A stretch of 64,000 bases of DNA. Source: Albibacterium bauzanense. Its GTDB lineage: Bacteria; Bacteroidota; Bacteroidia; Sphingobacteriales; Sphingobacteriaceae. This document shows, piece after piece, positions 52,512-60,204 of this stretch; within the stretch, counting starts at the first letter, position 1; each line of letters starts with the position of its first letter. A program made the translations under genes and the position numbers. Below the pieces are notes generated by a model, which saw nothing but the letters and a program-made list of their open reading frames with translations, was not told the origin of the DNA and made no database searches. The DNA lies in contig NZ_SMGO01000001.1 in NCBI RefSeq assembly GCF_004339765.1, positions 1,116,001 through 1,180,000 of the forward strand, given 5' to 3'.

Positions 52512-53021
52512 ATGGACGATAATATAAAGATGAACGCGTATGCTTTACGTAATGAAAACTTTATTGATACAGTTGATGTTAGTTGTCCGAAATGTGGGAC
52601 AAGAGCCTTGGTTATGGGCGGCCAACCCTTTGGTATAATTAAAGAATATGAAGATCAGGTTCGATTCTCCTGTATATCTTGCGGTTATGCTGTAAAATAT
52701 AGCAATACACCCGAATCTACATTTTACACCAATAGTAGTGGTGTAAAAAAGAGTGGTCGTATATTGATTATGAATGCTCCTTGCGATCCCTTCTTTGGAT
52801 TTGGTGTATGGTATTATATCGAAACTAGGTATGGTTCCTTGTGGGCCTATAATGAGCTCCATTTATCGGTAATAGAAAACTACATTGCCAATCCGCAACG
52901 TAGTAGAAATGGATTACCCAATCAAAATAATAGTATTGCCAGCCGGCTCCCTCAATGGGCAAAAGATGCTAAGAATAGAGAATATCTGTTAAAAATGATA
53001 AACAGATTTAAGTCAAAGTAA
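52512..53021 (+). CDS. Zinc-ribbon-like protein of unknown function
   Basis: 169 residues, no signal or membrane segment. Two CxxC pairs, C25/C28 (SCPKCGTRA) and C54/C57 (SCISCGYAVK), form a classic zinc ribbon at the N-terminus. The remainder includes PCDPFFGFGVWYYIETRYGS and a C-terminal helix SRLPQWAKDAKNREYLLKMI. Such ribbons often bind nucleic acids, but the C-terminal part matches no domain I know. It is 32 bp after the unknown exported protein, so the two may be cotranscribed. Confidence 0.7.
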   Translation: MDDNIKMNAYALRNENFIDTVDVSCPKCGTRALVMGGQPFGIIKEYEDQVRFSCISCGYAVKYSNTPESTFYTNSSGVKKSGRILIMNAPCDPFFGFGVWYYIETRYGSLWAYNELHLSVIENYIANPQRSRNGLPNQNNSIASRLPQWAKDAKNREYLLKMINRFKSK

Positions 53022-53205
53022 AACCATTTAAACACCATTTGTTATTAGTTTCTAACCTTTCGGTTGTCTAAAACCCGGCCAGCATTTGCTACTGAAAATT
53101 TATTAATCTTTTTTTTTGCTAATTAGAAACATAATACCGAATATTGCAGTCCCAAAAACAGGGAATAATAATGCGGGAAACCGCCTTACCCAAGGGATAA
53201 AACAC

Positions 53206-53279
53206 TCCTGAATAGCTCAGTTGGTTAGAGCATCTGACTGTTAATCAGAGGGTCGCTGGTTCGAGCCCAGCTTCAGGAG
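53206..53279 (+). tRNA. tRNA-Asn (GTT anticodon), copy 1
   Basis: 74-nt cloverleaf: acceptor TCCTGAA with TTCAGGA, D-arm TAGCTCAGTTGGTTAGA, anticodon stem-loop TCTGACTGTTAATCAGA with anticodon GTT, T-arm CTGGTTCGAGCCCAG. No CCA encoded. Identical to the copy 140 bp downstream. Confidence 0.95.
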
Positions 53280-53345
53280 CAAAAGAGTACAAAAGGGCCT
53301 AAAGAGGTTCACGTTATTATTGAAGTATTTTAACCAAGATTAAAT

Positions 53346-53419
53346 TCCTGAATAGCTCAGTTGGTTAGAGCATCTGACTGTTAATCAGAGGGTCGCTGGT
53401 TCGAGCCCAGCTTCAGGAG
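53346..53419 (+). tRNA. tRNA-Asn (GTT anticodon), copy 2
   Basis: Identical in all 74 bases to the copy at 53206-53279. A terminator hairpin follows immediately (53427-53448), and that hairpin is one of the two 32-bp direct repeats flanking the Abi_2 segment. Confidence 0.95.
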
Positions 53420-53424
53420 CAAAG

Positions 53425-53456
53425 AACCGGCAGATAGCCGGTTTTTTTGTTTAAAG
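53425..53456 (+). repeat. 32-bp direct repeat, left copy (tRNA-Asn terminator)
   Basis: AACCGGCAGATAGCCGG followed by TTTTTTTG and TTTAAAG. Stem CCGGC/GCCGG with loop AGATA and T7, the terminator of tRNA-Asn. An exact copy of the whole 32 bp is at 54706-54737. The two frame a 1249-bp segment containing the Abi_2 gene. Confidence 0.9.
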
Positions 53457-53486
53457 AGAGCTTTTTCCATGCTCCTTTTTAAGAAA

Positions 53487-53517
53487 TTTACATTGTCATA
53501 TTAATTTCGTACATTCG
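53487..53517 (+). promoter_or_regulatory. Promoter for the Abi leader RNA (copy B)
   Basis: TTTA (53487-53490), 19 bp, TACATTCG (53510-53517), resembling TTTG-N19-TAnnTTTG. The segment with ATTGTCAT (53492) and TTCGTA (53506) aligns with the leader of the first Abi gene, where the equivalent -7 element is TATACTTG. Confidence 0.45.
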
Positions 53518-53522
53518 TATTA

Positions 53523-53571
53523 ACAGAACCCGTCTGCATACCATTAGAACTGCATTCGGGTCATTTTTTTT
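53523..53571 (+). ncRNA. Predicted small RNA / leader hairpin of Abi_2 copy B
   Basis: Outer stem ACCCG (53528-53532) with CGGGT (53557-53561), a 2-nt/2-nt internal loop, inner stem TGCA (53535-53538) with TGCA (53551-53554), apical loop TACCATTAGAAC (53539-53550), then CA and a run of eight T (53564-53571) ending 2 nt before the start codon at 53574. The layout and loop (CCATT) match the leader of copy A. RNA boundaries are inferred. Confidence 0.6.
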
Positions 53572-53573
53572 AA

Positions 53574-54500
53574 ATGGCTAACAATAAACCTGCATTTAGC
53601 ATTACTGATCAGATCGATTTGCTCAAACAGCGAGGAATGCTCTTTCGAGATGAATCTACTGCTCATCATTTTTTTGCCAATATTAGTTACTATCGCCTAA
53701 AAGGATATTGGTGGGATATGCAGGATGATTTGCATACTCATATCTTTAAAACTAATACATATTTCGAAGATATATTAGACAGATATAATTTTGATAGACG
53801 CCTAAGACTTATCCTTTTCGATGCAATTGAACGCATTGAAATTGCACTTAGAACAAAGATGATTTATATCTTGTCCATGAATTTTGGTGGTTTGTGGTAT
53901 TTAGATACTTCAATTTTCCAGACTACCGTTCTTGAAATTAATGGAGTTTCCAAAACTCTTCACATGCACACTGTAAATGAGTTGAAAAAAGAATTCAACC
54001 GCAGTCAGGAAATCTTTATTAAAGATCAAAAAACTAGATTTCCAGGACAGGATGCTGATGCATGGAAAATATTAGAGGTAGCCTCATTAGGTACTTTATC
54101 AAAACTTTATAAGAGTTTAAGTCATCAGCTACCCGAAAAGGCCAAAATTGCTAATGGAATGGGGCTTAACTTACATAACGAGTTATCTAGTTGGTTAGAA
54201 GGAATCACATATCTAAGAAACATAATAGCGCATCATTCCAGGCTTTGGAGTAGAAGTATGGTTAAGACTCCATTAAGGTTAAACAACCCATCTGGCATAT
54301 GGTTCACCAGTAACTTAATGGCTGTTCAAATCAAAAAACCCTTCCTTTTGATTTCTTGCTTGGTTTACCTATGTAACGAAGTTACACCTGGACACCAAAT
54401 CAAAAATAAAATCTTATCACTTTTTGCAGATTTTCCCAACGTTCAGATTTACAAGCTTGGTTTTATAAACAACTGGAAAAATACACCTGTTTGGAGCTAA
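53574..54500 (+). CDS. Abi_2 family (AbiD/AbiF-type) HEPN protein, copy B
   Basis: 308 residues of the Abi_2 (PF07751) family. Conserved parts are ISYYRLKGYWWDM (37-49), IEIALRTKMIYILSMNFGG (88-106) and the HEPN Rx4-6H motif R215-N-I-I-A-H220 in YLRNIIAHHSRLWS. It is diverged from copy A at 13402-14304 but shares all the same blocks, so the two are paralogues or independent acquisitions. It is preceded by a terminator-like hairpin and U tract just before the start codon. It lies on the segment bounded by 32-bp direct repeats next to tRNA-Asn, consistent with horizontal acquisition. Predicted RNase activity and growth arrest are from the family. Confidence 0.88.
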   Translation: MANNKPAFSITDQIDLLKQRGMLFRDESTAHHFFANISYYRLKGYWWDMQDDLHTHIFKTNTYFEDILDRYNFDRRLRLILFDAIERIEIALRTKMIYILSMNFGGLWYLDTSIFQTTVLEINGVSKTLHMHTVNELKKEFNRSQEIFIKDQKTRFPGQDADAWKILEVASLGTLSKLYKSLSHQLPEKAKIANGMGLNLHNELSSWLEGITYLRNIIAHHSRLWSRSMVKTPLRLNNPSGIWFTSNLMAVQIKKPFLLISCLVYLCNEVTPGHQIKNKILSLFADFPNVQIYKLGFINNWKNTPVWS

Positions 54501-54502
54501 AG

Positions 54503-54689
54503 CTTACTAATGAAGACAAAAGATATGAAACAGTTTTCTCTAAACTAAAAAAGATAATAGTTGCAGTGAAGCTTCCCTGGTGACTTTAATAAAAAGGCTC
54601 AATTAAGAGCGTATTTTGAAAAGAAACACTTAAAAAAACCGAACCAAATATCTCAAGGTAAATTTTCCAATTTCAAAAATAATGGTTAA
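54503..54689 (+). pseudogene. Possible frameshifted coding remnant after Abi_2 copy B
   Basis: Two protein-like stretches follow each other in different frames: one with LTNEDKRYETVFSKLKKIIV, stopping near 54580, and one with GDFNKKAQLRAYFEKKHLKK, ending at a TAA at 54687-54689. Joined by a one-base shift they would make a basic C-terminal region of about 60 residues. No family recognised. Low confidence; the stretch may be non-coding. Confidence 0.25.
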
Positions 54690-54705
54690 TATTGTACTCG
54701 TAATT

Positions 54706-54737
54706 AACCGGCAGATAGCCGGTTTTTTTGTTTAAAG
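54706..54737 (+). repeat. 32-bp direct repeat, right copy (duplicated terminator)
   Basis: Exact copy of 53425-53456, including the hairpin CCGGC-AGATA-GCCGG and the T7 tract. It lies 8 bp before the PfkB-kinase start codon. Outside the repeat the flanking bases differ, as expected of recombination or insertion boundaries. Confidence 0.9.
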
Positions 54738-54745
54738 CAATTGTT

Positions 54746-55666
54746 ATGAGTTTAGTAATTATTGGTTCGGTTGCATTTGATGCGATAGAGACTCCTTTTG
54801 GAAAAACAGATAAAATTGTTGGTGGCGCAGCTACCTACGCTTCTATTTCTGCATCTTATTTATTTGATAACATTAAAATTGTAGGTGTTATCGGTGAAGA
54901 TTTTGGGAAAGAGAATCTGAATAAAATAACCTCCAAAGGAATTGATATCGAGGGTTTGCAGATGAAGGAAGGAGAGAAATCTTTCTTCTGGTCTGGAAAA
55001 TATCACAACGATATGAACAGCAGGGATACGCTTGTTACTGAGTTGAATGTATTAGCTGATTTTAATCCTCTGATTCCTGATTCGTATCAAGATTGTCAAT
55101 ACCTATTGCTTGGCAACCTGACCCCACAGGTTCAGTTACAAACGCTGGAACGTTTTAAAAAGAAACCCAAACTAGTTGTGCTTGACACGATGAATTTCTG
55201 GATGGATATTGCTTTGGATGATTTACTAAGTGTACTCAAAAAGGTAGATGTCTTAACCATTAATGATGAAGAGGCACGTCAGCTCTCAGGAGAATATTCT
55301 TTGGTAAAAGCTGCTAATAAGATTCTGACAATGGGCCCTAAATACCTAATTATTAAAAAGGGAGAACATGGTGCTCTTCTATTTGGCGAGGATCAAATAT
55401 TTTCTGCTCCTGCCCTTCCTCTTGCCGATGTGTTTGATCCTACTGGTGCCGGTGATACTTTTGCCGGTGGCTTTATTGGCTATTTAGCAAAGGTGGGCAG
55501 TATCACCTTTAATAACATGAAGAATGCTGTTGTATTTGGTTCTGCCTTGGCATCTTTTTGTGTTGAGAAATTTGGCACAGAACGGATTGAAGATTTAAGC
55601 GAGGAAGATATCTCCAAACGCATTAATAGCTTTGTTTCTTTAAGTCAATTTAATATAAAAAGATAA
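54746..55666 (+). CDS. PfkB-family carbohydrate/nucleoside kinase
   Basis: 306 residues of the PfkB/ribokinase family. The N-terminus MSLVIIGSVAFDAIETPFGK leads into the substrate region GGAATYASISASYL. The second signature with the catalytic Asp is DVFDPTGAGDTFAGGFIGYL. Substrate is not determinable; relatives phosphorylate ribose, fructose derivatives or adenosine. The ATG at 54746 is used; the frame extends upstream to a TTG in the terminator repeat. The repeat with its T tract sits directly before the start, leaving little room for a promoter, so expression may depend on readthrough or a promoter inside the Abi segment. Confidence 0.88.
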   Translation: MSLVIIGSVAFDAIETPFGKTDKIVGGAATYASISASYLFDNIKIVGVIGEDFGKENLNKITSKGIDIEGLQMKEGEKSFFWSGKYHNDMNSRDTLVTELNVLADFNPLIPDSYQDCQYLLLGNLTPQVQLQTLERFKKKPKLVVLDTMNFWMDIALDDLLSVLKKVDVLTINDEEARQLSGEYSLVKAANKILTMGPKYLIIKKGEHGALLFGEDQIFSAPALPLADVFDPTGAGDTFAGGFIGYLAKVGSITFNNMKNAVVFGSALASFCVEKFGTERIEDLSEEDISKRINSFVSLSQFNIKR

Positions 55667-55691
55667 CGGGTAAGCTTTTATTGCCTACCCG
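55667..55691. terminator. Weak bidirectional terminator
   Basis: CGGGTA (55667-55672) pairs with TACCCG (55686-55691), followed by CTACATTTTT on the plus strand and TTATCTTTTT on the minus strand. It separates the convergent PfkB and sigma-factor genes. Confidence 0.55.
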
Positions 55692-55715
55692 CTACATTTT
55701 TACTTATTAATCTCA

Positions 55716-56258
55716 CTAGTAATCCATACTGACAAACTCAGATGTTTGAATGCCATAGGCGTATGTTTTCAAAGATTTCTTAAGAGATTTACGTGCTACG
55801 TGTATTCTTGTTTTAACAGTTCCGATTGGGATAGATAGATGCTCAGCAATTTCATGGTATTTATAACCTTCGAAATACATGGTAAAAGGGACATAATATT
55901 CTTCCGATAATTTAGCCATTGCTTCACGAATATCATCCATTACGAATTGATTTTCGCCTTTATTTTTGGTTGAGCTGTATACTAAGTTTGAGGATGATAT
56001 TTCTTCAGATTTGGTAACCATTCCACTGATTTTAACAAATCTTCTATAATTATTAATAAAGGTATTTTTCATGATGGTATATAACCACCCTTTAAGATTA
56101 GTACCTTCTTTGAATTTTTCATGGTAAGTAATTGCCTTCAGCACCGTATCTTGAACTAAGTCATTTGCATCTTCATCATCATGTGTAAAATGTAAGGCGT
56201 ACATTTTGAGCGATTCGGCATGGCTCGAAACCATTGATTTAAATTCGATCTTAGTCAT
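55716..56258 (-). CDS. ECF-type RNA polymerase sigma factor
   Basis: 180 residues with both sigma regions. Region 2 spans about 10-75 (HAESLKMYALHFTHDDEDANDLVQDTVLKAI, GWLYTIMKNTFINNYRR). Region 4 spans about 105-165 (LSEEYYVPFTMYFEGYKYHEIAEHLSIPIGTVKTRIHVARKSLKKSL) with the helix-turn-helix. No anti-sigma gene is adjacent. This is the common ECF group of Bacteroidota whose targets are usually envelope or stress genes. Convergent with the PfkB gene. Confidence 0.93.
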   Translation of the reverse strand: MTKIEFKSMVSSHAESLKMYALHFTHDDEDANDLVQDTVLKAITYHEKFKEGTNLKGWLYTIMKNTFINNYRRFVKISGMVTKSEEISSSNLVYSSTKNKGENQFVMDDIREAMAKLSEEYYVPFTMYFEGYKYHEIAEHLSIPIGTVKTRIHVARKSLKKSLKTYAYGIQTSEFVSMDY

Positions 56259-56431
56259 CTTTCATAGGGTTTAGGAGAGCATAGGTTACCAACTAGGTCT
56301 TCTAGCTCTGAATTTCAAAAAATCATATTTGTATAAAAGTATTTGACTAGGTATTTGCAACAACCGTGCTACAGTTGTGATCTCTTATAACTTTTGATAT
56401 TCAAAAAACAATTTTGGTTTGTTTTTTTCTC

Positions 56432-57451
56432 CTAAATAATATTCACCTCACGTTCTATTCGTACTCCGAATTTCTTATAAACACTTTCTATAATTGCCTC
56501 TGAGAATTCGTAAACCTCTAATCCATTGGCATTTCCATAATTAACAAGTACCAAAGCCTGATTCTTCCAGGTTCCTGTATTGCCAACTTTCACACCCTTC
56601 CAACCGCATTGTTCAATGAGCCAACCTGCTGCTAATTTTACTTTATCAGATTGTATAGGGTAGTGTACGATGTCCATAAAAATAGACTGTAATTTCTGAA
56701 AATCCACACTTTCTATGATAGGATTTTTAAAGAAACTTCCTGAGTTACCAATAGTTAAAGGATCGGGAAGCTTACTGACCCGGATCTCTGAGATAACCTT
56801 TGATACATCTTTTATGCTTGGGTTGCTAATTTTTCTGCTCTGCAACTCTGCTAACACAGCACCATAGTCCAATACTAAATGAGGCACAGTAGATAGCTTT
56901 AAAGTAACCGATGTTATAATGTACCGGTCCTTTCCTTCTCTTTTAAAGATGCTATCCCGATAAGAAAATTTACAGGCTGCCTTATCAAACTCAACCCAGG
57001 TTTTAAGGATGCGATCATAAGCTCTGCAAGATTCGAATACATCCATCAATTCTACTCCGTAGGCCCCGATATTCTGCACAGGAGCTGCACCAACCGTTCC
57101 GGGAATTAAGCTTAAGTTTTCAATTCCGGCATAACCGTGGTTTACACAATACTGAACCAGGTCATTCCAAACTACCCCTCCTCCTGCTGTTATATACCTA
57201 TCGGAACCCTGTTCTCTGATTTCGATCCCTCCTATTTTGATATGCAAAACAAGGCCGTTAAAGTTCTGTGTAAATAACATATTGCTACCACCTCCCAATA
57301 CCAACAAAGGAAGGTCGTTTACTCGTTCATCTTCAAAAATATCAGATAGTTCCTGCTCACTATTAACCTCGATAAAATACTTTGCAACAGCTTGTACTCC
57401 AAAGGTATTCAATTCTTTTAATGATTTATTTTCTTGAAATACGACGCTCAT
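56432..57451 (-). CDS. murB: UDP-N-acetylenolpyruvoylglucosamine reductase
   Basis: 339 residues, the size of E. coli-type (type I) MurB, which uses FAD and NADPH to reduce the enolpyruvyl group in peptidoglycan precursor synthesis. Markers are the FAD-binding LLVLGGGSNMLFT (about 50-62), SLIPGTVGAAPVQNIGAYGVE, YRDSIFKRE, the GNSGSFFKNPII loop with the catalytic Ser, and the C-terminal GVRIEREVNII carrying the conserved Glu. Monocistronic; 207 bp upstream the TolC gene starts divergently. Confidence 0.96.
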   Translation of the reverse strand: MSVVFQENKSLKELNTFGVQAVAKYFIEVNSEQELSDIFEDERVNDLPLLVLGGGSNMLFTQNFNGLVLHIKIGGIEIREQGSDRYITAGGGVVWNDLVQYCVNHGYAGIENLSLIPGTVGAAPVQNIGAYGVELMDVFESCRAYDRILKTWVEFDKAACKFSYRDSIFKREGKDRYIITSVTLKLSTVPHLVLDYGAVLAELQSRKISNPSIKDVSKVISEIRVSKLPDPLTIGNSGSFFKNPIIESVDFQKLQSIFMDIVHYPIQSDKVKLAAGWLIEQCGWKGVKVGNTGTWKNQALVLVNYGNANGLEVYEFSEAIIESVYKKFGVRIEREVNII

Positions 57452-57658
57452 AAGAGATATAAAATGAAAGATGTAGCATCAAAGATAATGGAAACTAATG
57501 AATTCAATAAAATTAAAGAATCAATCGAATAATGTACTTTTGAAAAGATTTATAAACATGTTTCATTTTTATGTAACATTAACGCTGGTTTAATATCTAA
57601 TCATTTTGTGATTACGTTTTCTTTTTTAAATAAAAAGAGAAACATCGTGTAAAGAACT

Positions 57659-59017
57659 ATGAATATAAAAAAGCATTTAATTTTTCTTCTTTTATCAATT
57701 TGTTTTAGCTCTCAAATCACTTTCGCACAAACAACCCTTAGCTTAGAAGATGCATTAACCTATGCATTAAGCAATGGCGAAGCTGTAAGAAAAGCTAAAC
57801 TTGATATCCTGCAAGGAGCCTTTAAGGTAAAAGAAGTTAGAGCCGGTGCGCTACCACAAATTGATGGTACCGTTACGCTGAATAATAACATACTATCGCA
57901 GCAATTTTTGCTGCCAGCTGCCATTATGGGAGGAGAACCTGGTGAATTTGTAGCTGTAAAGGCTGGAACAACCTGGAGCTCTTTAGCACAGGTGCAGCTT
58001 AATCAACAGATTTTCAATCAACAGGTATTTGCCGGATTAAGAGCAGCAAGAGCTTCTGAAGAGTATTATCGTTTGGCAGCACAGTTGGCTGAAGAGAATA
58101 TTATTCAACAGGTTGCTACTAATTATTATCAGGTTATAATAACTCGTCAGCAATTAGCGGTAATTGACGCTAACATTGACCGGGTTCTTAAGCTAGAAAA
58201 GATTGTTAGCAGTCAGTATGAAGTTGGTTTGGCTAAGAAGATTGACTTAGACCGCGTAAAGGTTAATAGCAGTAATCTTAAAACACAACGTCAAGAATTG
58301 TTAAACTCTGTTTCACAACAAGAGAATCTGCTTAAATATTATATGGGCATGCCGGTTACGGAGCAAATAGTGATTCCTGAGGCAAGCTTAAAAGCATTAG
58401 AAGAAACTGTTCAAGGTCGTATAAGCGATGCTAATTTCAATGTAAATAATTTAAGTTCTTATTTAGTATTGAAAAAACAAGAGGAGTTGTTGAACTTCCA
58501 AAGGAAAGCTTTTCTTGCTGAGTTCTATCCTAAACTTTCTCTGGGAGCAAATTATATGTACAATACCCAAAGTAATAAGTTTAATCTTTATACCAACAAT
58601 GCACTGAATTACGACATGTCGGCCGTTACGTTAACTTTAAAGTTTCCAATCTTTGATGGCGGTGCAAAAAGGGCTAAGCTTCGACAGGCAGATATTGATA
58701 TTGAGAAGACTCAAGTAGATATAGAAGATTCTTCGAATGCTTTGCAAATGGCCTATGAGAATGCTAAAATGCAAATCAAAAACAGCCTGTCTACTATTGA
58801 AACTCAAAACGACAATAAGATACTTGCCGAAGAAGTATACCATAGTACAGAGAATAATTACCATAATGGCTTAGCAAGTTTAACTGATTTGTTAGATGCT
58901 GAAACAGAATTGGTAAGTGCTCAAAATAGCTACAATCAGGCTTTACTGAATTATAAGGTCGCTGAAATTGAATTAATAAAATCACAAGGAAACATCAAAT
59001 CTTTAATAAACGAGTAA
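57659..59017 (+). CDS. TolC-family outer-membrane efflux channel
   Basis: 452 residues with signal peptide (SICFSSQITFA, cleavage before Q) and two repeats of the long TolC helices, for example LAQVQLNQQIFNQQVFAGLRAA and YHNGLASLTDLLDAETELVSAQ, the latter a characteristic TolC-family motif. It is first in an operon with the adaptor and RND pump genes that follow; the stop and next start share an A (TAATG), indicating translational coupling. It differs from the CusC-like protein at 1027-2280, so the window holds two complete sets of tripartite efflux genes. Confidence 0.93.
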   Translation: MNIKKHLIFLLLSICFSSQITFAQTTLSLEDALTYALSNGEAVRKAKLDILQGAFKVKEVRAGALPQIDGTVTLNNNILSQQFLLPAAIMGGEPGEFVAVKAGTTWSSLAQVQLNQQIFNQQVFAGLRAARASEEYYRLAAQLAEENIIQQVATNYYQVIITRQQLAVIDANIDRVLKLEKIVSSQYEVGLAKKIDLDRVKVNSSNLKTQRQELLNSVSQQENLLKYYMGMPVTEQIVIPEASLKALEETVQGRISDANFNVNNLSSYLVLKKQEELLNFQRKAFLAEFYPKLSLGANYMYNTQSNKFNLYTNNALNYDMSAVTLTLKFPIFDGGAKRAKLRQADIDIEKTQVDIEDSSNALQMAYENAKMQIKNSLSTIETQNDNKILAEEVYHSTENNYHNGLASLTDLLDAETELVSAQNSYNQALLNYKVAEIELIKSQGNIKSLINE

Positions 59018-60078
59018 TGAAAAGAGGAATAATAACTGGAATTATTGTCATTATTGTTATAGCAGTAATTGCCTGGGTACTCACATCGAACAAAAAAGAA
59101 AATGAAGCTAAAACAGCCATTGTTGCTGAAGATATAGGTACTGTTATTGTAAAAACTGTTGTTGCAAAAAAAGAAAGCATTGACCTGGACTTTAGTTTGA
59201 ATGGAAACTTTGCTGCTAAACAGGATTTGGATTTATTAGCTGAGACAAGCGGCAGGGTAACTCAGATTATGGTAAAAGAAGGCGCTAAGGTTTCTAAAGG
59301 TCAGGTTTTGGTAAAAATTGATCCGGAGTATGCTTCTTTAGATTTACAAAATGCGGAGGTAGCTTATCAAAAGTTAAAAACGGATATGGCCCGTTATCAA
59401 AGTTCTTTTGAAACAGGAGGAGTTACTCGTGCACAATTAGACGAAATTACTTTCAATTTGCAAAATGCTGAAAACCGGGTACAACAAGCTCGACGCAGAG
59501 TACAAGATACATACATAAATGCTCCGATAGCGGGTGTAGTAAACAAACGTGCTATTGAATTAGGGGCTTATGTTTCTCCAGGAACGCTTTTATTCAATCT
59601 TGTCGATATTTCAACATTGAAACTACAAGTTACAGCAAACGAATCGCAAGTGGTAAATATCCACATTGGTGATCCGGTTGCGATTTCAACATCGGTTTTT
59701 CCTGATAAGGAATTTGCAGGTAAGGTTACTTTTATCGCTTCTAAAGCTGATAATACATTGAACTACCCGCTAGAGATTGAAGTTTCTAATCCAGAACCTA
59801 ATACAATACGTGCTGGCATGTATGCAACAGCTACCTTTAAGTTTCCAAAACAAGAAGCTCAAATAACTGTACCTCGCTCTGCTTTTGTAGGAGGTGTAAG
59901 TAGCAATCAGCTGTTTGTTTTGGAGAATGGCAATACTGCTAAACTCAAAACTGTTGTTGCAGGAAGAGTTGTAGGTGAGCACGTTGAGATAGTTAGTGGC
60001 TTAAATGAGGGGGAAGTTGTAATTACAAGTGGTCAGATTAATTTAGTGGATGGTACTCAGGTTTCTCCTCAACAATAA
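59017..60078 (+). CDS. Efflux RND periplasmic adaptor subunit
   Basis: 353 residues: an N-terminal membrane anchor (about 4-23, GIITGIIVIIVIAVIAWVL) and HlyD/AcrA-type domains. The lipoyl half-motifs are GRVTQIMVKEGAKVSKGQVL and INAPIAGVVNKRAIELGAYV, joined by a short helical hairpin (about 107-160, NAEVAYQKLKTDMARYQ), with the beta-barrel following (LKLQVTANESQVVNIHIGD). It connects the TolC-like channel to the RND pump encoded 126 bp downstream. The lack of a Cys in the signal suggests a transmembrane rather than lipid anchor. Confidence 0.93.
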   Translation: MKRGIITGIIVIIVIAVIAWVLTSNKKENEAKTAIVAEDIGTVIVKTVVAKKESIDLDFSLNGNFAAKQDLDLLAETSGRVTQIMVKEGAKVSKGQVLVKIDPEYASLDLQNAEVAYQKLKTDMARYQSSFETGGVTRAQLDEITFNLQNAENRVQQARRRVQDTYINAPIAGVVNKRAIELGAYVSPGTLLFNLVDISTLKLQVTANESQVVNIHIGDPVAISTSVFPDKEFAGKVTFIASKADNTLNYPLEIEVSNPEPNTIRAGMYATATFKFPKQEAQITVPRSAFVGGVSSNQLFVLENGNTAKLKTVVAGRVVGEHVEIVSGLNEGEVVITSGQINLVDGTQVSPQQ

Positions 60079-60204
60079 AACATCTGCACGTTTAAAAATT
60101 TAATTATCTACAGATGAAACCATCATGAGTTTGCTAAATTCACAAACCGAAATAAATAGGTCAATCATGATAGCTTCATCACCTCTTAAAAACAATTTAT
60201 TCCG

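Noticed and set aside
53022-53205. Possible riboswitch or ncRNA in the 184-bp gap before the first tRNA-Asn
   Set aside because: AT-rich with a run of T (53108-53116) but no stable conserved structure by eye; most likely the tRNA promoter region.
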